DNA of 64,000 bases, taken from assembly GCF_022539315.1 (NCBI RefSeq), contig NC_066326.1:11920601-11984600 (forward strand), given 5' to 3'. This DNA comes from Serinus canaria (Eukaryota; Chordata; Aves; Passeriformes; Fringillidae). The notes beneath the pieces were generated by a model. The model did not search any database. It saw nothing but the letters and a program-made list of their open reading frames with translations, and was not told where the DNA came from. Below, in pieces: positions 39,905-54,900 of the stretch (position 1 is the first letter of the stretch; every line of letters starts with the position of its first letter). The position numbers and the translations under genes are program-made.

Positions 39905-42900
39905 CTGTGTGGAGAGAAAAAAGAAATCAATATCATATTTGTTCTAATTCATACTAATCAGTTTACCTCGTGGTTCCTGCAAGTCCTGAGTACCTGTTGA
40001 TAGGCATCACTACAATGTCACCCAGGAGCCCTGCTGCAGGCTAGTCCTGACCTGGAGCACCACAGCAAACCACGTTCCTCTAGCACAGGAACTCCACAGC
40101 TCTTCGTGACTGAGGATGGGCTGGAGGACTCTTGGCAGCTCCGTGTTCCCAGGTTTGTTACTGCACACACCTCAGAGAAATCTGCCACTGAACGTGCCAA
40201 GGCTTGAGATGTTTAAAACATCGCTCATGCCAAGTCAAGGCTAGACAGAGGTTTATGCACATCTTTAACTTTTGACCGTTTGAATCCAGATCTGTGACTT
40301 AGCTTGTAGCAGATCCTAACAATACCATTTTTAACAGACTGTCACAACATTGCATGACAACAATGGCATTTTAAGAGGACACACTGAGAGACAAGAGAAA
40401 ATGCAAGCTGAGAGTTCAGAATACAAACCAACCACCTATTTCTTGTCTTTTTTCCCCATCTTTCAATCAGCAATAGTAAGAAAAATTAAAGTGTTTAGAG
40501 CCAGAGAGGAATTTCTTAGTCCATAGATAGGAACCAAAGCTTGTTGAATTTTATTATTAGAGGCAAACTCTTCATTTTTCATAGTTAATTAAGCAATTAA
40601 CTTTTCTTACAAGCCCTAGGATCGCAGCATTGTGCAAAAGGCAGCCCATTTGCTACAGACAAACTGAGACCGAGTTAGAAGAGGCACGTTCAAGCACCAG
40701 TTAGAACAAAATTCATTGTTAGAATTCAAGAAATCTCAGAGATGTTAAATGATTAGTGGATTGCTCAGCTCATCAGTGTCAACAGAATGGTATATTAAAT
40801 GAAGGGTTTGCTTCAGGTAAAGAAGTACCTGTGAGCATTTCACCATGCACTATTTGATACAGAAATGGCACAAACAGGTGAGGGACAAACATACATTGAC
40901 TGAACAGTAGTGCTTGTACCTTTCGCTACCACAATGGGCCGTAACACCAATACAGGAAAGCCAGGATTAGGCCGATGAATACGGCTGGGACGGGTTGTAA
41001 TATGGAAGGCTAAAGAAGGGAAGGGATATTAAAAATCACTTTGTGCTATAAATCAAATCAGGTAAAGATGATTTAGAGAGGGGAAAATAAGTCAGTAAGT
41101 TTTGTTTTAAGTGAAATGTATTAAAGACATCTAGCACATTACAGCATTATCTAATCTGGTATACAAAGTTAGTACACCATTCTACTCAAATGAACAGGGA
41201 TGTTTAAAAATAAAGGGAAGTAAGCAGAAAATGTTCCAAGAAACCTCTTGTCACAACTTGGAATTTAGCACATATTGAGAACAATATGAATGTTAAACTG
41301 ATTTGCCTGTATCTTATTTAGAGTTGGTTTTAGTTTTTCTAAGAGGAAATCCTATCTGGATTTCTTGAGAGATGGACTCACACCAAATATTAGATTTTTC
41401 AGCTATTTCTTCATTCCTTGCTAGTTAGCCTTTTCCATTTTCCATCACAAACCTCTGGAAAAACAATCTTTTTTCCTCCATTAGTGAATCAATTACAGCT
41501 ACGTCCACAGGCAAACCCAGTAGTTCAGACATTTCCGTGAGATTGTAACGTGATTGTACAATCCACATCCAGTTACTAAAATGCAGAGAAGCACATTTCT
41601 ATCAGAGATACCACAAAGCTCAGCATCTCTGCCAGGTCAGCAGCCTTGTGACCACATGTGATTCTGAAAATTGATCAAATGCTGCAGCTGGGCCAAACCA
41701 GCAGCTGGCCAGACTGCAGGGTTCATCCAGCTTATGGCCTCCTCAGAACCATCCACACTTTTTCTCAGCTGTGTTCTACTCATGGAAACTACTGCACATT
41801 CTGGATGGAACAGCCTCAATCTGTGATATGAAAAATTAAAAGCAAAAATGGACCTAAATGCTTTTTAATCTGTCCTTGGAAGACATCTGCTTTCTCTGTA
41901 TCCTACTCTATATATTTGTGCACACACAAAGACACACAGAGGTTAAGGTCAAACCATGCCAAATATTTTTAAAATTGTTTGTGCTGAAGCTACCTTGATT
42001 TTGTTCAGTCAAATAAATAAATGGTAAATTCATGCTTAACTTTTCTAAAACATTGTGATTAGTAAGTAAAATCTCATCCTGCTATGAATTTGTAGGAATC
42101 ACTGATTCACAGAACATCCAATATGGTTCAAAATACAGGAATATTAGAAGGTATTCTAGTCTTGTTCAATTAATTTTTTTTTCAATCAAGGCAAATACTT
42201 AATAGAAAAATTAAGTGTAACTATTGAAGACTTTTTCATGCAAGATTATTTTTGTGTCACGGGTGCCACGAATCACAGTGCCACCTTCCCACAGAAAGCC
42301 TGTTGGCAGAAATAATCACAGCAGTGATCAAAAAGTGCCAGAGGTTTAAATCAACCAGAGCAGCTGATGTTCTCAAACCATTCAGATCATGAAATCTGTT
42401 GTGTAAAGCGCATCAGGAAGTAACCAGTGGCTACAAGCATGCAGACACAAGTGCACACCGCACCGCTAAGCGTTTCAAAAACACAACACTGCCATCTTGT
42501 TAAAAGTAAAACTTAAATATTAAAACTTAATATTTAAATGATATCCCAAATGGAGTACAGAAGCCTTGTCTTTTCTAACATTTGATGATTCACTGAACAA
42601 TTCTATAGATATATTTTTGCAACTTATACACATTCTTGGCAAATGAAACCAATGATAAATATCCATCACATTCAATGAGAGCACCTCCAAATTATTAGAT
42701 TTTCCCCTCACAAACTTATCAATACATAACAAATCTCCCTATTGTCAAAGAGCCTTTAACTGTGTGCTTCAATAATTGTGCATCTTTTTTTAGAATATGA
42801 AGATATGCAAACTCAGACACAGATGGGCTGCAAAAAGGAACAAATCCCACAGTGGGAAGTCACTTTCTGTCCTCAGAAATGAAGTAGCAGATAATGATTC

Positions 42901-45900
42901 CAGCATAAAGGGGCAATGGTACTTGAAAAATTTGACCTTGGAACTCAGCCCAGTATCCATGATGTTTGAAACAATCCCCAAGATGGATATGTTTTACATT
43001 ACTGACTGTGAGTAATGTTTGGTGAGCAGTGAGTTTGCCCTTATATGGAGGATGCTCTTCATCACACCCTGACCTCCAGGTTTCAACTGTCACAATTAAC
43101 TCCTCTTCTGCAAGCAGCTTTTGGCAACTCCCGTGGTTTCTGCTTTCACTTAAATACTCACCTCTAATTCTCCCTAAAATTTCCTTTCAGTTTTTCCACT
43201 TTCATCAGGTGCTCCAATTTCCTTCACAGTGTTTCAACCTCTTACTTTTCCCCCTTTTCCACTGATCATTTTGATTCTGAGATTTATCTTTTTAACAGAG
43301 CAGAAAATCTCACATTTGCCATTATTTATTCAGTGTGATTTTCTCTATTAAAATGGGGTGGGGTTTTAGTGGGGTTGTTTTTGACTTCTGCTTTAAGTAA
43401 GTCAAGTAACTCTGAGCACTGCAGAAAAATCCTAAGCAAGAATCAGGTTCCAAGAGAATGATGAAATCATATTCCTGAAAATATGTCTGAAAAAAGTGAG
43501 AAAGGCTTTGAATTCTTTACATCTTTGACAGCTCCATGATGTTCAAGGTTTATATTCAAGGATTAATTATGGCAAAATATTGATACTAACTTTAGGCATC
43601 CAGCAGCCAGCTGATTTAGAGGATAGGACCTGTAAAACTTTCCTTGTAGTCAGAGAAACAGTTTGCTAAAGTCTGTTACAGAGCATTCATTATCCTCCTG
43701 TTTTGTACTGTGCATTACAGGAGCTGCTCACCCTGCAATGGCCACAGAGGCAGTACAGGAAGACAAAGCCAGCCCCCCCCCGGGGTAGAAAGGGATCTAA
43801 AACAAGGCTATGACCACCTTATAATGTGTCTGCCACACCCTTAATGTTTGGAAGATGTCAGAATCTCAGTAAAATAAGTTGTCTCTAGATGACAACTCAG
43901 TTCTAATGATACAACCTCTCAAATAAATTGAAAACCAGAGAGCACTGTTTTCATTAGTGACTAGAAAGCACAGTTCAGCTGTACTGCTTAAAGCATGAGC
44001 CCACCAGAAATAACCATGGTTAAGAAGCATAAGCAAGAGTAAGGTGGGAACATCCATTGTAATCAATACTAATAAAATGAGAGCAGTTTGAAAAGGTTTA
44101 CTCAATTCATTTGGATTTAGGTTTTCAGCTATTTCCCCTGTATCATTCTTGGAAATCAGAAAATTTTACTTAGTTCTGGTTCACTAGTTTTTAAGTCACA
44201 TATTTTCAAGAGAGCAGGTATCTAAGGACATACTTAAAACTGTCAAGCAACTGTAAATTTAACTTTCATGTGTAATTGTAACAGTGTAACGGTCTGCAAA
44301 TCTGCACAGGTAGGACTAAAATAGAATTTTGCATAATATGGCACCCAGCTTTTTTTTTTTTAAAGTCCATCCTTTTCTATTTGACTCTTCCATATTCCTT
44401 CACTCAGCAGAATTGCCAGTGTCATAAACTGACTTCCCCACACATTTGGTACAGACTTACATTGTTTCCTTTTTCTTGTAGCAGCTTCAGGTTTTCTTTA
44501 CACTGTTTGAGCTCCTCCGTGAGTGACTGGTTTTGTTGTTCAGCTACCTCATACTTGGCCTTCAGCTCTGAGAGCACAGTCTGTGTTCTTTCATACTAAA
44601 GACAAAGAGAGAACAATCTGTGGACCCCTGGATACCCAGCACATGCTGACATCTGCTTAGCACACTGCTCCCTTGGCTGTCATCTGCTTAGATCAACTTG
44701 CCTTGCATCAGTGCACTGTTTTCATAAAAACAGGGTAGAATTTAGATTTCCTTTTTTTCTAAATTAAAATTTTTTGCCCAGCTTGGCAGGGCTAGGACTA
44801 CTAAACCCAAGGAAATACAAAGTAAATGCAAAGCCTTAATCTCTCATACCAATTATTCATTATCATATTGGAAAGGACTGTAAAAACTACAGAGATGAAA
44901 CAAGAAATAGGGGAACAAGGAGTCCTTCACATTTGAATAGTGGTCTTACATCTAGGCTGCAGCTTACACCCCTCTGATAGGTGCAAAATTCAACACTCTG
45001 TATGAAGTAAATCAAACCCTCTTCCCACACAGCAAATTCAAACATAAGAGCAAGGCAGGCATTAAAAAAACATTATGCCTTGTTACTGTCAGGCCACTAT
45101 CCTCAGTGTGGGTCAAGTACAAACAGTACTGGGTGAATGTGACATGTTCCTATAGAATGAGTAGCTTTTCCTTTTTCAAACCCACATTCCATTTTTCCTA
45201 TTCTAGCCGTCCTCCTGACTGGGCTTAGTAAGGACAGAACCAATGACCTTCAGTACTGGCATTCCCCACAAATTTAGAAGATGAGGCATCTTTACAAATA
45301 CTGATCTAATTACAAAACAGAGATGAAGACAACTGGGATTTTCAGATTCTGAGAATGGTAAGGAATGTGACATGAATGAATTAATCATGGAGTAAACAAA
45401 AGGACTGCACAAGAAACAAAGAGCAGTGACTGGAGAAACATTCCAAATGTTCATAAGAGGAAGCAAGAAAGTGTTGGAGACTGTGGCCTTCTTGCAGACA
45501 TAATCTTCAGAGGCCAGGCAGATTAATAACTGCTCAGAATGCTGACTCTTCCTTATGCACTTACAAATCCATTAAGATAAAAGATCTTTGTAAAGAATAT
45601 GTAGTCCCATTGCCAAATAGAAGAGTTCAAATCTAACTGGGAAGATTAGACTCTGAAAATTAACTTTGACTCATAACAGCTAAAGAAACTCTGGACCATG
45701 ATGTTCATGAAGACTCTGAATAATGATTTACCTGTCTGAACATCTTAAAAGTAAATTCACTACAGTAAAGCATGTAAGTAAAGTTTAGGAAGTTCTCAAA
45801 GAACACACGTATTTACCTGAAGTCTTTCCTTTTAGATTTGACTCCCAGTTTATATTTTTATAGCTACCATTTAAGCTGCTTGCAATAAACATGTGAAAAA

Positions 45901-48900
45901 AATTATTTACTAAAAAAAGTAAAGAATTAAAAGTCCCTTTTCTTTTAGCTTAAACAGGTCAGCCATTGGGCATTCCATTATTGCAAAATGGAAATAGTTC
46001 ATGTTACCTCTTTCTGAAAATCTTTTGCTTGACTTTCAGCTTCACTGAGTTGAGTTTTCAGACTGGCTGCATCCCGCTGATGTTTTTCTCTCAACGATCC
46101 CATCTGATTTTCAAGTTCCTTCCGAGACATTTCAAGAACACTTATATCGCTGGTTAGTGCTAAACTCTGTTTCTGAGAGCTGAAAAACAAAACCCAATTG
46201 ATTCCTTATGCATTTTAAATGTACACAAACTGACACATTTCACCCTTGAAAGTTTAACACATTGGTTTTGATGTGTAAATATCAGCTTAGAGTAATCAGA
46301 GAAATACAGACCATTACCAACTCCTGAAACAGAGCGCTGACACAAAAGGCTGGCCATGGTCTTGCTTTTAAATATATGTCCACAGCTTGCTGTGTATAAC
46401 CAATATTTACTATCTCTTTTGAGAAGAAAAACCAGCACCACCAAAACTCTTCAGCTGCTGTGGTACCCCCCAGAGAAACCTTGTACCCTTACCTAGAAAG
46501 CTCCTTCTCTTGTCGCTGAAGTTCAGATGTAAGTGAACTATTTTCCTTCCTCAGTTTAGCACATTCAGCTTCCAGAGCGATCCACTCTGCCTTCAACTTT
46601 TCAAGTTCATCTGCAATGAATAAGTTAATTCAATTAAGTAAAATTATTTCATGACTACTTCAAGGAACACTAGCTAATAAATGGAGGAAAAGCTGTAAAT
46701 CTCAAATACACTTGTTTGTAATCATATCACATGAATTCTCTCATGATTACCTGTAAAACATTACATATCTTCTACTGTTATGTGGTTTATGACCCAGTGC
46801 CTGACAAGTTCCTTTTTTCATTAAAGCTTTTTCTAAGGTACAAAGAAGTAAAAACCAGTCTTTTTATGGGTCAACTCTAGTATTTTAGAAACAGTGGCAG
46901 AAAAGTATATTTGAAGAAAATAATTTCCAAGGCTTGAAAATAGCAAGAGAATCACTAATACCATACCTCTGTTATGAGGAAAAGAATGCTTTAAGCAATA
47001 AGCTTTAGTGACACTTTGGTAGAATTAGAAAGTCAGGAGCTCCCCCTTAACAGCCTTAAACTACAGAGAAGTTACACAAGTCCTCTTAGAAACCTTCTGG
47101 CAGTATGAACCCCTCAAACTGTAAAAGTCTTCCACCTTTTCTAAGTGTAATTACACTTGGTCTACTGATGTCAAAGAGTAATTTAGGCATAAGTTAGTTT
47201 AGGCATAATTGACAATAAGTGTTTAATGAAGGATGCAAAATGTCTTTTGTAACACCACAGGCCTTGGTGCACACAGATAAATGCATACAGTGTGTGTACA
47301 CACATACACACACAGAGTAAATGACTACAAAGGGACAGCCAAGCAGTGATTTGAGTATCTGGCATCCACCACAGAGAGCAGGATGCTCTGGTAGCAGAGC
47401 AGGATGCTCTGACATCCTTTCAAACTCACCTTTCAGGCGAGAGGCCTCTTCCCTCTGCTGCTCCTCACACTGCTGGCACTTGAGCTGAAACCGGGATTGC
47501 AGATCGACAATTTCTTTTTCATAATCCGAGGCATCGTTCCTCCAGCGGTCCAGCTCCGCTCGCACCGTCTGCAGCTCAGCTTGCAAGGTAGAAATATCTG
47601 TGTCTCGTTCTGAGGCTGCTTTTTCTGCTACTTTTTGAAGTGACAGAATCTCATTTTGAGCACTGACTAGTTCATTTCGAGTGGCTGAAATTTCATTCTC
47701 CTTTTCCTTGCGAAGATTCTCAATTTCTTCTTGTAACCTTCGCAACTGAGCTGGAAAGCAGACGTTCACATCAATATTTTTCCAAACTGTATTTACAAAA
47801 AACCTAAAAACCTTACCTCCCTTTCTCAACACATTGATATTTAACAGGGCTAAAGAAGCCTAATGCAATTGAAAAAATATATTTATCCTGTCAAATGCTG
47901 TATCCTTAAAGAGGCAAGTATGTGGGTCATGTAATAGAGAGAGTCAAAAGGAAGAGAAAATTATGTCTGGACAAAGCTTTCTTAGACAAGGCTGTGCTCT
48001 GCGTGTGATACCAAAGCAACTTTCCAAAATCTGAAACAAGATTTAGATCCAACATCACTGTAAGCAAAACAAGTATTAGAGGACAAGGACATTGGGGCTT
48101 TCAGGGACAAAAGGAAAAGCAAGAAAGCTTCTGTCACAAGCCAAACATTTGCAAAGCTACACTGGAAATGTTTGCCTGTTCAGCAGTTGACTTGTGATGG
48201 CTATAAATATTTGAGACAGAATAATTTCTACTTTGTTCTCAACATGCAGTAGAGGAAATAGACATTATTTCTTGGCGAAAGCATTTTTAAAAGCACAAGA
48301 TGAATTTTAAATTGAAAGGGACAGCTGCAGCATGTACACTGAGCTAGAAGGTCCTTTAGCATTTACAGCTCACTGTAAACGTGCAGCAGTCACATACACA
48401 TGAGGCTACTTGACATTTCTGTACAAAGCAAACCTTACAAATTATTCCCATCTAAAACCCTTTCATTACTAAAGACATCTCTGAGCAGGTTTTCATAGAA
48501 ACATACATACACAAACAGAATCCAGTGCAAACAGTTTAAAAAAAAGTACAGTGCAGAGGAAAGGGAAGTATGAAAGAGTAAGAGAACTACAGTTATAACA
48601 CTGATGGGAGCAAAGTGTTTTATTTGCTGTTGTTCTATTTCACTTACTTTTAAAAAATGTATTTCACTGATTTCAACATGCAAAAAAGCAATTATTAAAT
48701 GAATAAAAAATTACTCTGAGAAGAAAAGGTAAAATTCTTAAGAGCATTTGAAAATCTAATGTAAGATACTGTAGAGGGTCAAGATTACAAATTCAAAGTT
48801 GTATGTTTCAGACCCCAAGGGCAAAACAAGGACAGTGAAAAGCATGGAGAGGATAACCAAGGCTGAGTAATCTTCCTAGGTTACTTGTATTTATTTTTGT

Positions 48901-51900
48901 CATCTCACTCCATTATAGAACATGACAGAAGAATGTGAATGAGTCTTGCTGTAAACTGATAGAGCATCACAGTTACTCAAAAGAGACTTGCACCTCCATG
49001 ACAATTACACTTGATGTTTTTCAGTAGCTACATATGCAGAAATACAGAAAGAATTCATGTACTGGTACAATCTAGAAACTTTGCTGATGTAACATAGTTG
49101 TTGTGCAATGAAGAAGCAGAATCCACCTTTTCTTTGCCCTCCTCTAAACAGGCTCCATTTATCTCATTAAATACACGAAAGAACCTATGAATTACCCAAT
49201 TCCTCACTTTGAAGGAAGAAGAAATAATGGGAAAAAATATGTAATACCTAAGAGCTATTGTAGACTATATAGATCTATTAATAGCAAATTATTTCATGTC
49301 AATTCTCTGTAAGATGAAACAGTCTATCTGTTCCATAACAAAAACATTTGCAGCATGATGAATTTGGAAATGAATATGAGCAAAATGAGGCTTACAATGA
49401 CCTCGTTTGAAAGTAATTTCTGCAGGCTTATACTAACAGAAAGCAAATGAAGAAGTGGGTGAGAACAATCTGACAGCACAAAACCACATGATGCATCAAT
49501 TGCCTTTTCATGTATTCTTGCATTAGAAACCTTGAACCTACCAAAATAATATGCACAAGAACACAAAGAACTACTTGCTAATACAGCAGGTGCCTGAGCA
49601 AAGGAATGCAAGCCATGTCTTCCTGATAGTATTTTCTTCATCAAGCCAAGCTAAACTCCTGTTTCTTGGTGCTGGCAGCATTTCAGAGAAATGTGATTTT
49701 TTTATCCTGTGCATGCTGTTGATGAACAACTCTCCCTTTATATGTTCAGGCCTGAAAACAAGCAGAGCCTTGGACTGAAAATCCAAAGACACACACGAGT
49801 TCTATGTTAAGTGGAGTTGTAGAAACAACTTAGACAGGAAAGTTACTACTAACAATATGGGAATGGTTTCTGAAGCACTGGATATAATTTGAGAGGACAA
49901 TTAGAAAGAAAACTTCCATTACATCTCTCATTTATGTAAGCCATTACCTCATCTAAACTGAATGCTTTGCTTCTTGCACTTTTTTTAAATAAGGAGCAAC
50001 AAGTTACTTGAATCTCCTTGCTCTACCTATGTGTTCATCTAATGAACCTGACACGCAGAGACATGACCTCAGCTGCTTCTCTGGCACTTTCTCTTCTCTA
50101 TCACAAACAAAGCCAACAACACTGGCTGGCCTAAAACATTGATTCCCTGAAAATACTTCTAGAAATGTTACTTCATGAAGCTGCCAATTGATTTTTTTTT
50201 TCCTCCCCTGAAGTTCACAGGGGCTGCCAAGGGAGAATCCTGACAGTTTTTCCCAAACTATGAGACGCGACACACCCTAAAAGTTTGGGAAGCAGCAAAG
50301 CACACAGTGAACATCAGAACATTCTGAACTACAACAGGGAGAGGAGGAAACATTAGCAAGACCTCTCTTGAGAAGGATCCAGAAAACAAAAAAGTACTGA
50401 ATTGAGAAGAGGAGAAGAATTCTGCAATTAAGTTTGGCTCTCTCAAGTTTCTCCTTTCATTCTCTCTTTTTAGGAAAAAAAAAAAAATTTGTGCAGAGAA
50501 ATAACTATCAAATATTTTCTAATTTTTGTTACACCATTTGCTACTTGGAGAATTCTCATTATGAGCAAGATAACACTCAAAATTAAATTGCTCCTCTTGT
50601 TCTGAAGATGAGCATTCTTTAAGCTTCTCTTTTGTACAAGAGCAATGACAGAAAATGTAAAGATTCTTTGCTGACAGTCACATAAACCAGAGCTATTACA
50701 GAAGTTGTTCAGTGTAACTGGTACATGACAAGTGCCATTTTATCCAACAAACTACTGTCCAGAAAATAATTTTCTAGGGCTATTTTGACTTCCTTAGAAA
50801 GTCAGGACTCTCAGTCCACCTGCCTGTCTGCTCATCTGTCTTCCAGACATTTTTGGATCCAAAGCAAACGATATGCTGACAAAACCCAAGGATGAAGCTC
50901 CTGAGTTTTGTAATAATCAGTACCTGAGTAGCTCTTCAGACTAACACTTGCTCTAAGGAAATGACTCTAGATAGCCTTTTTGGACCTTAAGGCTGGACAG
51001 ACTGACTGACTCTTACCAACGAGCTCACCCACATGCATGGATGAGAAGTTAATGTGATACAGCACATGTGTCTCAGAAGTTGGGTAAATCATGGGTTACA
51101 TCCTGCTGTATCCATTTAGGGCTGAAAAGAGCACAATTGATCATATCCATTTTCAAAAAGGCAGGGACAGGGTCTCTGCTGCAGCAACTTTACTGCATAC
51201 TCTGATGCTGGATGTGGATCTGGATGAAAAATTGCTTTAAGAGGATCCTATAATGAAGTGAAGAGACTGACTAGCACATAAACACCTAAAACTCCTGAGT
51301 GCTCTCAAGGCAACCACAGTAAGAGTCCCTGGATCATTTAGAAATGAGAAAGACTGAAGGGAGATGAAGAAGAGGTACCTATCACAGATTACATCTTTTG
51401 CATTTTTTAAGTTACTATTACAACCATAGGAAATTAAAGGAAACATTCCAAACAACATTCAAAGATATGGTGAAAGAAATCAGATTTAAAACATACACTC
51501 AACTAAACATTTTCCTTTCTTAGTGACTATGATGCCACAGAAACAGTCAAAACTATATAGTTTCCCTAAAGAGTGGGGGAAAAAATTCCTACCTTGCAGA
51601 GCATTTATTTGCTTGTTGGATTCTTCAACTTGCACTCGATATGCTTTTCTCTCTTCTTCCAAGAGAGCTACAAATGAAAGTGAAAATGTGCCCAAGAGTT
51701 TTTGTTAGTAACATGAATTTCACCTGTGTAATTTATTTTAGTCACAATCTCTCCTTAAGTGAAAAGATTAAACAAGCATATTACTTCAGGAAGTTATCAA
51801 AGGTAGTAAAACTGTAAGTAGTTTAATAAAAGTTAATACTAAGACATCATTCCATTATTGTGGTAGTATTACAATTAATTTGAAATGGATATAATATGTT

Positions 51901-54900
51901 GCCTGATCTGAAAACTCCATGTGTGCTAAATGCAAACTGGTGTGAGAGGAAGGAAAAAAAAATGTTGTAAATATAACCCCTAATGAACACTGAACAATAT
52001 GCAATTAAACTGAACTATACTATTTCCTCTTAAAAACAATAGAGCTACACAGCTGATAGGATGATCTAACACAGAGCTGAAGAGATTCAATTACATCCAT
52101 TATCTGACTGAAATAAGGATGAGATCTACTGGGTTCAAAGATGTATTCAATACTATGAAAACATGTTGGTTTATCTTGAACTACCTGATATATACAATTT
52201 TCATGAATTCCCTACAGAACCAAGTTGATCTGGGTCTCACCTTGAAGTTCAAAGCACTTTTGTTTACTTGTCCTAGCTAGCTCTTGGGCTTCAATCAGCT
52301 CCTTGTGCAGTTGCTGAATCTCTTGCTTAGCCTCAGTCTCTGATTGTGCACCCTGCAATTCATCTGATAAAAGAACATTTTCTTTGAATCATAAGTCGGT
52401 ACAACAGCTTCATTTGCACTGCCATGTGCTGACTGGCAACTTTTTACTCAAATCTTCAAAAGTTAGTTAAAGTAAACTCAAAATTAGATTAGGCAAATAT
52501 TAGCAAAAATATTAATATACTTTTTAAAGTAGTAAACCATATGCAAACCTTAAAGCATTCATTACACATAACATGCAATAGAAAACAAAAATTATCAAGG
52601 AAGAATTAGAGAGTTTTAAAAAAACACTGTATAAATTGGCAATGACTTCTATATTGACAAAAACAAGGAACAACAAAGCCTAAGACAATCCTTGACTGTA
52701 TTTACAACTTGTCTCTTTAAAGGAAGCTGCCCTAAGCCTGTCTCAGTGCACAGGCTCAGGCAAGAGCTGCTATTCCATGATTCACTACTGCCACCCACCC
52801 ACTGCACTGCCAGGCTCAGCCTCCCCCTCTCCCTCTGGGGACCAACAAGGAAAGGAAAAATTTGGGGAAATTTCCTAAAATAAAATTAAGAAAAAGAAGA
52901 AAATTCCAACCTCCTTATTTCATTTAGTGGCCTTAGTAAATAGTAAGATAAATATTGTACTTGATTTTTTTTTAACTGCATCTTAAAACATTAGGTATGT
53001 CTTTAATCTGATCATAAATCTATGCACATTATTTAAACTCTAAATAAAAACATTTGCTCTTCCCCATAAGTTTTGCATTAGCTAAAACACATATTAAATG
53101 CCTCTTGGGCTTACAAGAGATGACTCGTAGTCACAGAAAATAAAATACTTTTACAGCTGAAGTTGTGGAGGAATTTAAAAGAGGAAAACTAAGTATTGGT
53201 TACTAAGAGCAGAGTCCTGTAATGGGCACACATCTAGAAATTAGATGCAGGAACACTCCAGCCTGCAGGCATCTGCAAAGCCAGGAACAGCATCCAGCAA
53301 ACTCTCATTTATTAGATTTTCCTTAAGCAGTGTCTATGTACAAACTGATCTTTCAGTAGACACAAAAAGCACTAATGAACTCTACAGGTAGAGGGCTAAA
53401 ACTTGAAATAAAGCTTGTTTGGTGAGAAAAGTAAAGGAAGGAAATTGGTGAAAGAATTCCAGCTGTCTATCATGGGAGAGGGTGGAAAAAAAGGGTTACA
53501 CAGTTACCTGGTCAATAAATTTCTGCAACTACAGACCACATGGATTTAAGATAAAGGCTTAGCAAAAAATATTTTGGTTTGTCTGGACTTTGCATTAATA
53601 AGGAAAAAAATAAAAAGAAACTATAATTTAGCTCATCATTATACTTTTGACATTCTTATATAGCTGTATATGTTATCAATAAAGTAATTACACTTTTTTT
53701 TTTCCTGCTCTCTTAAGAAAATTGTTTAGCAAATCATGCAAAAGTCTTCATACTGGATCTCTCTAAGGGGCTGGTTTTCCTGCTCTCACAGTAATGAACT
53801 GGTGGGTTTGAGCAGAGCTGAGAACACACATGTGCTTTTAGACTTTTTCAGAACGAAATTATGAGAGCAGAAAGAACAGAGAGGACTACATATTCCATCC
53901 AAATACTTTGGTTTATGGTTTATTAGCTCTAAATCCAAGTTTCTCTTTACTGAACATGTTTTGTTCTTAGCTTCTCATGGATAAAGATTTAGAGCAATTA
54001 GACTTTCAACCCTCTTTAATGAGACTTTTCAGAAGAAATGGATGAGGAAGTTGACAAATTAGGCTCAAATCATGCCTGATAAAGAAGCAGTGTCCCAAAT
54101 CCAACAACAGACACCCTAAATGAACTTTTATGGTGGCAGTGTTTTCTAGTCAATGAAAGCACACATCATAAAAGACAGTACTGCTTCAATAGAGATGAGA
54201 GGTAAACTCTTTCCTACATCAACACAAAAGGAGAATTTCCATGGGCCTGACATGCTTCTAAATCAAAAGCCAAGAAATATAAGCACAAGACAATATTTGC
54301 TTTTTAGTCTTACCCAAACAGAAAATTAAGTGTCTGGTAGTTCAAAGCAAATACAGTTTTGGTGCTAATTCTAGTTTTGCAAAGTACTTCTTCAGTAAGT
54401 AGGATTGCCCTATTTACAAACAATAAAACTACCAAATATCATCATGCTTAGAATGAGCTCCCTTTAGAAGTAAATTCACATCACAAACTGTCCTCAGAGA
54501 AGGCTAAGGAGTTACCATTAATTACAACAAGGTGCCAGAAAGAATTAAATAAAAAAGGTCAAATACAGCATTTTTTCTTCCCCATTCATTTTTTCCACCT
54601 CATGGGAAATTTCAATTTCTGATCTTTGTTTCCCACACAAATACAGTGAGGCTACCCTTAATATTGACTCTAATGGTAATTTTAAAATTGTTTAAACAAG
54701 TTTTTTTTTAACCATTTTAACTTAATTTTTTTTTTTATATAACAGAGATAATACAGAAGCCCACTCAGGCTGTGGTCTTAACTGATCCTTCATCTGTATG
54801 TGCCTGGCCTGTGGAATCAACTTTCTGAGCAGCCTGGTATTTCTTCAAGCCTCACTCCTAAAAGTTCACCTTCAGAATTTTGCAGGATTTCTCAGGTTAT

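Noticed and set aside
47194..47429. Continuation of the SLMAP reading frame past the 321-nt exon
   Set aside because: The frame stays open by chance beyond a good gtgagt donor at 47429. The residues after GEFE lose coiled-coil character and the next true exon joins in frame at 46610.
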